Assembly: GCA_020161965.1 (NCBI GenBank)
Contig: JAIUNH010000117.1
Location: 1-9,165 of the forward strand
DNA length: 9,165 bases
Direction: 5' to 3'
Origin: Pseudomonadota bacterium
Lineage (GTDB): Bacteria > Pseudomonadota > Alphaproteobacteria > CACIAM-22H2
Positions 1 to 5,992 of the stretch are shown in pieces. The notes under the pieces are model-generated. The model was not told where the DNA came from, searched no databases, and saw nothing but the letters and a program-made list of their open reading frames with translations. Numbering within the stretch: position 1 is the first letter of the stretch; every line of letters begins with the position of its first letter. A program made the position numbers and the translations under genes.

Positions 1-107
1 CGGCGCAGCCGCGTCTGGGCGGGCTCGACCCGACCGATCGCTTGGCGCCGAAGGCCGAGGACGACCTCCTCGAAATCCCGGCCTTCCTGCGCCGTCAGGC
101 GAACTAA
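1..107 (+). CDS. ftsZ: Cell division protein FtsZ, C-terminal end (partial)
   Basis: Only the last 34 codons are present; the gene starts before the window. Reading from base 3 gives a low-complexity linker and then the ending DDLLEIPAFLRRQAN before TAA at 105-107. This acidic-hydrophobic-basic tail is the conserved C-terminal peptide of alphaproteobacterial FtsZ. In the family it binds FtsA and other partners that tie the tubulin-like Z ring to the membrane. The GTPase domain is outside the window, so nothing can be said about it. The identification is supported by lpxC coming next, the usual order at the end of the division and cell wall cluster in this class. A strong terminator at 155-206 suggests that much ftsZ transcription ends there. 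Confidence 0.9.
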   Translation, partial: AQPRLGGLDPTDRLAPKAEDDLLEIPAFLRRQAN

Positions 108-154
108 GGAGCGCGTTAAAATCACCTGCAACATGGTGAAATAAAAGGTGACTT

Positions 155-206
155 GAGGCTCCGGAGCCGGTTGGGTACCCAATCATTCCGGAGCCTCTTT
201 TCTTTT
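155..206 (+). terminator. Rho-independent terminator after ftsZ
   Basis: Bases 155-165 (GAGGCTCCGGA) pair perfectly with 187-197, giving an 11-bp stem. Inside it a second stem, 169-174 with 179-184 (one G-U pair), closes a GTAC loop around the palindrome TTGGGTACCCAA at 171-182. The outer stem runs straight into TTTTCTTTT at 198-206. A long stem followed by a T tract is the classic intrinsic terminator. Its position 47 bases after the ftsZ stop and 82 before the lpxC start suggests that lpxC has its own promoter, or that the element is a partial terminator or attenuator. Confidence 0.8.
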
Positions 207-208
207 CG

Positions 209-250
209 GGGAACGAGACTCGTCCCTGGGCCGTTCAATCCAAACGGCCC
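209..250 (+). other. Two hairpins in the lpxC upstream region
   Basis: The first hairpin pairs 209-211 with 224-226 and 213-215 with 221-223, with A212 bulged. It contains the 11-base dyad ACGAG-A-CTCGT at 213-223, which could also be a protein-binding site. The second pairs GGGCCGTT (228-235) perfectly with AACGGCCC (243-250) around a 7-base loop. Neither is followed by a T run, so they are not simple terminators. If transcription reads through from ftsZ or starts just after the terminator, both would lie in the lpxC leader. I see no convincing -35/-10 pair between 198 and 288. Confidence 0.4.
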
Positions 251-288
251 CACGCAAGACGACCACCCCGCCGGAGTTTCAGGTTCAA

Positions 289-1245
289 GTGTTCAACCCG
301 CGTCAGCAAAAGCCGCGCACCATCGCCCAGCGCACGTTGAAGGGGCCCATCTCCTGTTCGGGGACGGGGCTGCATTCCGGCCGCAAGGTGACGATGTCGC
401 TGCTGCCCGCGGCCCCGAATTCGGGCATCGCCTTCCGGCGCGTCGATACCGGCGTCACGGTGAAGGCCGATTACCGCAACGTGACCGATACGCGCCTGTG
501 CTCGCTGCTGGGGGCGGCTCCCGGCCCGCGCTTCGGCACGGTCGAACATCTGATGGCCGCCCTTTACGGTGCGGCGATCGACAACGCGATCGTCGAGCTC
601 GACGCCGACGAAGTGCCGGTGATGGACGGTTCGTCCGCGCCCTTCCTGTTCCTGATCGATTGTGCCGGCACGATCGAACAAGCGGCCCCGCGCCGCGCGA
701 TCGAAGTCCTAAAACCCATTTCGCTCGACGATGCGCGCGACGGCGCGGCGATTGAGATTCGCCCCGGGCGCGGCTTCGCCGCGACCTTCGAGATCGACTT
801 CCCCACGCCGACGATCGGCCGCCAGAACCTGTCGCTCGATCTGGGCCCCGACGCGTTCCGCCAGGAAATCGCGCGCGCGCGCACTTTCGGCTTCGAGCAG
901 GAAGTCGCCGCGTTGCGCGCGGCCGGCTTGGCGCGCGGCGGCAGCTTGGACAACGCGGTCGTGATCGCGGCCGACGGCAGCGGCTTGCTGAACCCCGAAG
1001 GCCTGCGCTTCGACGACGAATTCGTGCGCCACAAAGTGCTCGATCTGGTCGGCGATTTGTATTTGGCGGGCGCGCCGCTGCTGGGCGAAATCCGCGCCCG
1101 GCGCACCGGCCACCGTCACAACAACGCGCTGCTGCACGCGCTGTTCGCCGACGCGGCGAATTGGCGCATGGTCGAATTGACCGAGGTGCATTTTGCGGGC
1201 GTTTCCCCCGCCGCCGCCCCCGTCCACGCCGACGCCGGACACTAA
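289..1245 (+). CDS. lpxC: UDP-3-O-acyl-N-acetylglucosamine deacetylase LpxC
   Basis: LpxC is the zinc-dependent cytoplasmic enzyme that removes the acetyl group from UDP-3-O-acyl-GlcNAc, the committed step of lipid A synthesis. The 318-residue protein shows the family hallmarks: QRTLKGPISCSGTGLHSG near the N-terminus (residues 14-31); TVEHL with the catalytic-base Glu86 and zinc ligand His87; VPVMDGSSAPF (109-119); RTFGFEQEV (198-206); VRHKVLD with zinc ligands His248 and Asp252; and TGHRHNN with the general-acid His275. Length is normal (E. coli 305). The start is GTG at 289: no other start codon in frame upstream fits, and the next ATG (394) would remove the conserved N-terminus. An AGG lies 5 bases and a GGAG 12 bases before it. 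Base composition matches the neighbours. Confidence 0.97.
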   Translation: MFNPRQQKPRTIAQRTLKGPISCSGTGLHSGRKVTMSLLPAAPNSGIAFRRVDTGVTVKADYRNVTDTRLCSLLGAAPGPRFGTVEHLMAALYGAAIDNAIVELDADEVPVMDGSSAPFLFLIDCAGTIEQAAPRRAIEVLKPISLDDARDGAAIEIRPGRGFAATFEIDFPTPTIGRQNLSLDLGPDAFRQEIARARTFGFEQEVAALRAAGLARGGSLDNAVVIAADGSGLLNPEGLRFDDEFVRHKVLDLVGDLYLAGAPLLGEIRARRTGHRHNNALLHALFADAANWRMVELTEVHFAGVSPAAAPVHADAGH

Positions 1246-1246
1246 T

Positions 1247-1266
1247 AATCGGGGCTTGCCCCGATT
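1247..1266 (+). other. Perfect stem-loop after the lpxC stop
   Basis: AATCGGGG (1247-1254) pairs perfectly with CCCCGATT (1259-1266) around a CTTG loop, starting 1 base after the lpxC stop codon. No T tract follows, so it is not a standard intrinsic terminator. It could protect the lpxC mRNA 3' end, slow transcription into bamD, or be one copy of a dispersed short palindrome. Its right arm overlaps the proposed bamD -35 by 2 bases. Confidence 0.5.
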
Positions 1267-1294
1267 GGCGTTCCGACCGCGATTCGCCTATATT
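1265..1294 (+). promoter_or_regulatory. Predicted bamD promoter, leaderless type
   Basis: TTGGCG (1265-1270), an 18-bp spacer and TATATT (1289-1294) make a sigma70-like promoter. Only 6 bases separate the -10 from the bamD ATG at 1301, so transcription would start at or next to the A of the start codon. No Shine-Dalgarno sequence precedes that ATG, which agrees with a leaderless mRNA. Read-through from lpxC remains possible. Confidence 0.45.
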
Positions 1295-1300
1295 CCCGTC

Positions 1301-2137
1301 ATGATTCGAAGCTTCCGATTTGGCTCGGCGCGCCCCGCCCTCGCGGCCCTCGCCCTTTTCGCCCTCGCCGCGTGCAGCGGCGACGAGAAGGAGCAATATG
1401 TCGAGCGCCCGGTCGAGGAGATCTACAACGACGCGGTCAACGCGATGTCGACCGAGCAGTATCGCCGGGCGGCGCGTCTGTTCGACGAGGTCGAGCGCCA
1501 GCACCCTTATTCGGTCTGGGCGACGCGCGCGCAGTTGCAGGGCGCCTACGCGCTCTATCAGGTCAACCGCTACGACGACGCGATCAATGCGCTGGACCGC
1601 TTCATCCAGCTGAACCCGTCCAACCGCGACACGCCCTACGCCTATTATCTGAAGGCGTTGTCCTACTACGAGCAGATCGTCGACGTCGCGCGCGACGCGC
1701 GCATGACCGAGAACTCGCTGAACGCGCTGCAGGAAGTGGTGCGCCGCTTCCCCGATTCGACCTATGCCCGCGACGCGCGGGTGAAGATCGATCTCACCTA
1801 CGACCACCTCGCCGGCAAGGAGATGGAGGTCGGGCGCTTCTACCTCCAGCGCCAGCAATGGCTTGCGGCGATCAACCGCTTCCGCACCGTCGTCGACAAG
1901 TACCAGACGACCAGCCACGTCCCCGAGGCGCTGCACCGCCTGACCGAGTCCTATATGGCGCTGGGTCTGGTGGACGAAGCCCGCCGCACCACCGCCGTGC
2001 TTGGCCATAACTACCCGGGCAGCGAGTGGTATCGCGATTCCTACGCCCTGGTCGGGACCGGCGAAAACCCGCGCGAAGACCGCCAAGGCATGGTCGGCCG
2101 CACCCTGAACGCGCTGAACCCGCTCAATTACTTCTAA
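1301..2137 (+). CDS. bamD: Outer membrane protein assembly factor BamD (ComL/YfiO lipoprotein)
   Basis: BamD is the essential lipoprotein partner of BamA in the machine that folds beta-barrel proteins into the outer membrane. The 278-residue product starts with a lipoprotein signal peptide: basic residues, a hydrophobic Ala/Leu stretch (12-24) and lipobox LAAC with the lipidated Cys25. Ser follows at +2, compatible with outer-membrane sorting. The mature part is made of TPR-like helices (about 36-245) with family motifs such as HPYSVWATRAQLQGAYALY (68-86), DRFIQLNPSN (99-108) and AINRFRTVVDKY (190-201). I chose ATG 1301 because it gives a complete signal peptide. An in-frame start farther upstream, overlapping the end of lpxC, would bury the signal peptide behind 36 extra residues. 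It sits 55 bases after lpxC, as in many alphaproteobacteria. Confidence 0.94.
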   Translation: MIRSFRFGSARPALAALALFALAACSGDEKEQYVERPVEEIYNDAVNAMSTEQYRRAARLFDEVERQHPYSVWATRAQLQGAYALYQVNRYDDAINALDRFIQLNPSNRDTPYAYYLKALSYYEQIVDVARDARMTENSLNALQEVVRRFPDSTYARDARVKIDLTYDHLAGKEMEVGRFYLQRQQWLAAINRFRTVVDKYQTTSHVPEALHRLTESYMALGLVDEARRTTAVLGHNYPGSEWYRDSYALVGTGENPREDRQGMVGRTLNALNPLNYF

Positions 2138-2138
2138 G

Positions 2139-2153
2139 GTTTTCGCTTCGTTC
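2139..2153 (+). promoter_or_regulatory. Possible LexA (SOS) box before recN
   Basis: GTTT (2139-2142), 7 bases, then GTTC (2150-2153). Alphaproteobacterial LexA recognises GTTC-N7-GTTC, so this differs at one of eight fixed positions. It ends directly against the proposed recN -35, where a bound repressor would block RNA polymerase. recN is SOS-controlled in other bacteria such as E. coli, which makes the site plausible. A one-mismatch site can occur by chance. Confidence 0.3.
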
Positions 2154-2182
2154 TTGAGCGTGTGGCCGGGCTTGGCTATAGA
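2154..2182 (+). promoter_or_regulatory. Predicted recN promoter
   Basis: TTGAGC (2154-2159), a 17-bp spacer and TATAGA (2177-2182) form a well-spaced sigma70-like promoter. Transcription would begin near 2189, only about 4 bases before the recN ATG at 2193. No Shine-Dalgarno sequence fits in that space, so the recN-ligA mRNA may be leaderless or nearly so. Confidence 0.5.
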
Positions 2183-2192
2183 AAGCAGGCCC

Positions 2193-3884
2193 ATGCTTTC
2201 GACGCTTTCGATTCGCGATTTCGTTTTGATCGACAAGCTCGACCTCGTTTTCGAGGACGGGCTCGCCGCGTTGACGGGCGAAACCGGGGCGGGCAAGTCG
2301 ATCCTGCTGGATGCGCTGGGCCTCGCCTTGGGTGGCCGCGCCGATGCGGGTGCGGTCCGTAAGGGGGCGACCGCCGCTACCATCGCCGCCGCCTTCGATC
2401 TCGGCGCCAACCATTCCGCTTTCGCTTTGCTGGCCGAACAAGGTTTGGAAGCGCCCGACGACGGCGCGCCCTTGATCCTACGCCGCCAATTGGGCGCCGA
2501 CGGCCGCAGCCGCGCCTTCGCCAACGATCAAGCCTGCTCGGTCGGGCTGCTGCGCCAATTGGGCAATCTGCTGGTCGAGATCCACGGCCAGTTCGACACG
2601 CATGGCCTGTTCGACGCCGCGACGCATCGCGGTCTTCTCGATCAATGGGCCGGCCTTGCCAAGGAAGCCGCCGCGACCGCGACGAGTTTCGCCGCGTGGC
2701 ATGCGGCGCAAGAAGCATTGGAAGCCGAGCAGGCCAAGCTCGAAGCCGCGCGCCGCGAGGAGGAATATCTGCGCCACGCCGCGCGCGAGCTGGAGGAAGC
2801 CGATCCCAAGCAAGGCGAAGAACGCGAACTTTCCGAACGCCGCGCGATTTTGCAGGCGCGCGAAAAACTCGCCGACGCCCTTGCCGAAGCCAAGGGCGAA
2901 CTCGAAGCGCATAAGGGAGTGGACGGGGCGTTGCGCACCGCCGCGCGCGCGTTGGAACGCGTCGCCGCCCACGCAGGCGGCAAGTTCGACGCGGCGATCG
3001 CCGCACTTGAACAAGCGCTGGAACAGACGGTTGATGCCGCCGCCGCGATCGAGGATGCCGGCGAGGCGTTGAGCGAAGGCGGCGCCGATCTCGAAAAAAC
3101 CGACGAGCGTTTGCACGCGCTGCGGGCGCTCGCACGCAAACACCGCGTCGATATCGACGCGTTGCCCGCCTTGCGCGACGACATGGTCGCCAAGCTCGCG
3201 GCTTTGGACGCGGGCGAAGGCAATCTCAAGAAACTCGCCCAAGCCGAAAAAGCGGCAAAGGCCGCGTATCTGACGGCGGCGAAGGCGTTGTCTTCGGGCC
3301 GGACCGCCGCCGCCACGAAATTCGAGAAGGCCATTTCCAAGGAATTGCCGCCGCTGAAGCTCGACAAGGCGCGGTTCCGCGCGCGGCTGGAAGCGCTGCC
3401 GGAGGAAAGCTGGAGTGCCGGCGGCCTCGAGCGCGTCGCGTTCGAAATCGCCACGCTGCCGGGCGCCGAACCAGGCCCGCTCGCCAAGATCGCGTCGGGC
3501 GGCGAACTTTCGCGCCTGATGCTGGCCCTCAAAGTCGTGCTCGCCCAGGCGGGTGCCAAGCGCGGCGCCATGCCTGCCTTGATCTTCGACGAGGTCGATA
3601 GCGGGATCGGCGGTGCCGCCGCCGCCGCCGTGGGCGAACGCCTCGCGCGCCTCGCCAAAAACGCGCAAGTGCTGGTCGTCACCCACTCGCCGCAAGTCGC
3701 CGCGCGCGCGGGCGTTCATTTGCGCGTCGCCAAGACCGCCACCGCGAAATCGGCAGCGACGAGCGTCACCGTTCTCGATAAGCCCGCGCGACGCGAGGAA
3801 ATCGCGCGCATGCTGGCCGGCGCCACGGTCACCGACGCGGCACGCGCCGCCGCCGACGCATTGCTGTCCGGCGAAGCGGCATGA
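2193..3884 (+). CDS. recN: DNA repair protein RecN (SMC-like ATPase)
   Basis: RecN is a cytoplasmic SMC-family ATPase that is recruited to double-strand breaks and supports RecA-dependent recombinational repair. The 563-residue protein (E. coli 553) has both halves of a split ABC ATPase head: Walker A GETGAGKS (29-36) at the N-terminus; then, at the C-terminus, signature SGGELSR (435-441), Walker B ALIFDEVDSGIGG (462-474) and the H-loop VVTHSP with His498. The middle, about 150-385, is Ala/Glu/Lys-rich and looks like the short antiparallel coiled coil of RecN. IHGQFDTHGLFD (130-141) is a RecN-type motif. Start ATG 2193 gives the usual N-terminus MLSTLSIRDFVLIDKLDL; a longer reading from TTG 2154 adds 13 residues unlike the family. 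The stop overlaps the ligA start by 4 bases, implying coupled translation. A run of five GCC codons lies at 3616-3630. Confidence 0.97.
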   Translation: MLSTLSIRDFVLIDKLDLVFEDGLAALTGETGAGKSILLDALGLALGGRADAGAVRKGATAATIAAAFDLGANHSAFALLAEQGLEAPDDGAPLILRRQLGADGRSRAFANDQACSVGLLRQLGNLLVEIHGQFDTHGLFDAATHRGLLDQWAGLAKEAAATATSFAAWHAAQEALEAEQAKLEAARREEEYLRHAARELEEADPKQGEERELSERRAILQAREKLADALAEAKGELEAHKGVDGALRTAARALERVAAHAGGKFDAAIAALEQALEQTVDAAAAIEDAGEALSEGGADLEKTDERLHALRALARKHRVDIDALPALRDDMVAKLAALDAGEGNLKKLAQAEKAAKAAYLTAAKALSSGRTAAATKFEKAISKELPPLKLDKARFRARLEALPEESWSAGGLERVAFEIATLPGAEPGPLAKIASGGELSRLMLALKVVLAQAGAKRGAMPALIFDEVDSGIGGAAAAAVGERLARLAKNAQVLVVTHSPQVAARAGVHLRVAKTATAKSAATSVTVLDKPARREEIARMLAGATVTDAARAAADALLSGEAA

Positions 3885-5992
3885 CCGCCCGCGCCAAGAA
3901 GAAGCCGGCGGCAAAGGATTTTTCGACCGTCGCCATCGACGATCTGTCGATGGGTCAGGCGGAGACCGAGCTCGAACGCCTCGCCAAAGCGATCGTCCGG
4001 CACGACCTCGCCTATCACGCCAAAGACGCGCCGCTGATCGCCGATGCCGAGTACGATTCGCTGAAGCGGCGCAACGACGCGATCGAGAAGCGCTTCCCGC
4101 TGCTCACGCGCACGGATTCGCCATCCAAGAAAGTCGGCGCCCCGGCCGCCGCCGGATTTTCGAAAGTGCGGCACGCCGTGCCGATGTTGTCGCTCGACAA
4201 CGCGTTCGCGGAAGAAGATTTGCGCGAATTCGTGACCCGCGTGCGGCGCTTCCTGAGCTTGCCGGACGACGCGCCCCTCGCCTATTCCGCCGAGCCGAAG
4301 ATCGACGGGTTGTCGATCTCGCTGCTTTACGAGAACGGCGTGTTCGTGAAGGGTGCGACGCGCGGCGACGGCGAGGAAGGCGAAGACGTCACCGCCAATC
4401 TGCGCACGATCAAGGAAATCCCCGCGAAGCTTCACGGTAAGGCGCCGGAGGCCATCGAAGTGCGCGGCGAAATCTACATGACCCGCGCCGATTTCCTGCG
4501 CATGAACGAAGAACAGGAAAAAGCGGGCGACAAGGTGTTCGCCAATCCGCGCAACGCAGCCGCTGGGGCCGTACGTCAGCTCGACCCGACGATCACCGCA
4601 AAACGCCCGTTGCGCTTCTTCGCCTATACGATCGGCCGTTACGAAGGCCCCGCGATCGAAACACAAGCGGAGCTGATCCGGCTTTTGGGGAAATGGGGCT
4701 TCGCCACCAATCCCGAAACGCAGAGCTGCGATAGCGCCGACGCGTTGCTGGAATTCTACGCGCAGATCGGCGCCAAGCGCGCGACGCTGCCCTACGATAT
4801 CGACGGCGTGGTCTACAAAGTCGACCGTTTCGATCTGCAGCGGCGCCTTGGGTTCGTTGCGCGCAGCCCGCGCTGGGCGATCGCGCATAAATTCCCCGCC
4901 GAACGCGCGCAGACGAAGCTCATCAAGATCGATGTGCAGGTCGGGCGCACCGGAGCGCTCACGCCCGTCGCGATTTTGGAGCCCGTCAACGTGGGCGGCG
5001 TGATGGTCGCGCGCGCCACGCTGCACAACGAAGACGAGATCGCCCGCAAGGACGCGCGCGAAGGCGACACGGTCGTGATCCAGCGCGCGGGCGACGTGAT
5101 CCCGCAGATCGTGGAAGTCGTCGCCGACAAGGCGCATGACAAGCGCCCGAAATTCCAGCCTTTCGAGTTCTGCCCGATCTGCGGATCGAAAGCCGTGCGG
5201 CCCGACGGCGAAGTCGTGCGCCGTTGCACCGGCGGGCTTTCCTGCGACGCGCAAGTCGTCGAACGTTTGCGCCATTTCGCGATGCGCACGGCGTTCGATA
5301 TCGAGGGCCTCGGCGAAAAGAACGTCGAGGAATTGCATTCGCTCGGTTGGCTCAAACGCCCCGGCGATGTGTTCCGCTTGAAGGATCACGCGGCGGCTCT
5401 CGCCAAGCGCGACGGCTGGGGCGAAAAATCCGTCGAGAAACTGCTCGCCGCCATCGAAGCGCGGCGCAACGTGGCCCTCGACCGGTTCATCTTCGCGCTC
5501 GGCATTCGCCAAGTCGGCGAAGCCACCGGCCGCCTGCTCGCCCAGCATTACGAAACGCTCGAAAAATGGCGCGAAGCGATGATCGCCGTCGCCAAGGGCG
5601 ACGAAGCCGCCCACGCCGAGCTTCTCGCCATCGATCAGGTCGGCGAAGCGCTGGTCGCGGATATCGCCGCCTTCTTCGCCGAGAAGCATAATCTCGACGC
5701 GCTCGACGATCTGGCGAAATTCGTCGCACCCGTGCCGCTCGAAAAGCCGCGCACCGATTCGCCGGTCGCCGGGAAGACGATCGTGTTCACCGGTACGCTG
5801 GTGAAGATGAGCCGCGACGAAGCCAAGGCACGCGCCCAATCGATGGGCGCCAAGGTCGCGGGCTCGGTCTCGAAGAAGACCGATCTGGTCGTCGCGGGGC
5901 CCGGGGCGGGCTCGAAACTCGCCGATGCGCAAAAGCATGGCGTCGAGGTGATCGACGAAGATGCCTGGCTGAAACTCGCCGGGATCGCTTAG
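3881..5992 (+). CDS. ligA: NAD+-dependent DNA ligase LigA
   Basis: LigA seals nicks in DNA during replication and repair using NAD+. All domains of the 703-residue protein are visible. The NAD-binding Ia region (about 25-90) includes YHAKDAPLIADAEYD. The adenylation domain has the AMP-accepting Lys140 in KIDG (140-143) and the following TRGDG (160-164). The OB fold spans about 340-420. The zinc finger Cys431, Cys434, Cys449 and Cys455 has the same spacing as E. coli LigA (2, 14 and 5 residues between). Helix-hairpin-helix repeats cover about 465-600. The BRCT domain begins at about 627 with GKTIVFTGTL and ends at the C-terminus. It is slightly longer than E. coli LigA (671) because of a basic N-terminal tail. 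ATG 3881 overlaps the recN stop as ATGA, so the two genes are probably one transcript. Confidence 0.98.
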   Translation: MTARAKKKPAAKDFSTVAIDDLSMGQAETELERLAKAIVRHDLAYHAKDAPLIADAEYDSLKRRNDAIEKRFPLLTRTDSPSKKVGAPAAAGFSKVRHAVPMLSLDNAFAEEDLREFVTRVRRFLSLPDDAPLAYSAEPKIDGLSISLLYENGVFVKGATRGDGEEGEDVTANLRTIKEIPAKLHGKAPEAIEVRGEIYMTRADFLRMNEEQEKAGDKVFANPRNAAAGAVRQLDPTITAKRPLRFFAYTIGRYEGPAIETQAELIRLLGKWGFATNPETQSCDSADALLEFYAQIGAKRATLPYDIDGVVYKVDRFDLQRRLGFVARSPRWAIAHKFPAERAQTKLIKIDVQVGRTGALTPVAILEPVNVGGVMVARATLHNEDEIARKDAREGDTVVIQRAGDVIPQIVEVVADKAHDKRPKFQPFEFCPICGSKAVRPDGEVVRRCTGGLSCDAQVVERLRHFAMRTAFDIEGLGEKNVEELHSLGWLKRPGDVFRLKDHAAALAKRDGWGEKSVEKLLAAIEARRNVALDRFIFALGIRQVGEATGRLLAQHYETLEKWREAMIAVAKGDEAAHAELLAIDQVGEALVADIAAFFAEKHNLDALDDLAKFVAPVPLEKPRTDSPVAGKTIVFTGTLVKMSRDEAKARAQSMGAKVAGSVSKKTDLVVAGPGAGSKLADAQKHGVEVIDEDAWLKLAGIA

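Noticed and set aside
106..144. Shine-Dalgarno-like AAGGAG after ftsZ and a tiny ATG-GTG-AAA-TAA frame
   Set aside because: The AAGGAG is 21 bases from the ATG, too far for initiation, and the frame codes for only three residues.
153..755. 200-codon plus-strand frame starting in the ftsZ terminator
   Set aside because: It is out of frame with lpxC, contains no recognisable domain, and its start lies in the terminator stem.
455..2524. Open frame of 689 codons on the minus strand, opposite lpxC, bamD and recN
   Set aside because: It crosses three well-identified genes, is Arg/Ala/Pro-rich with no recognisable domain, and is what strong G/C bias at third positions leaves open on the opposite strand.
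3616..3630. Run of five GCC codons in recN as a possible phase-variation tract
   Set aside because: A triplet repeat keeps the frame, and Ala runs are common in GC-rich genes. Slippage would only change the number of Ala residues.
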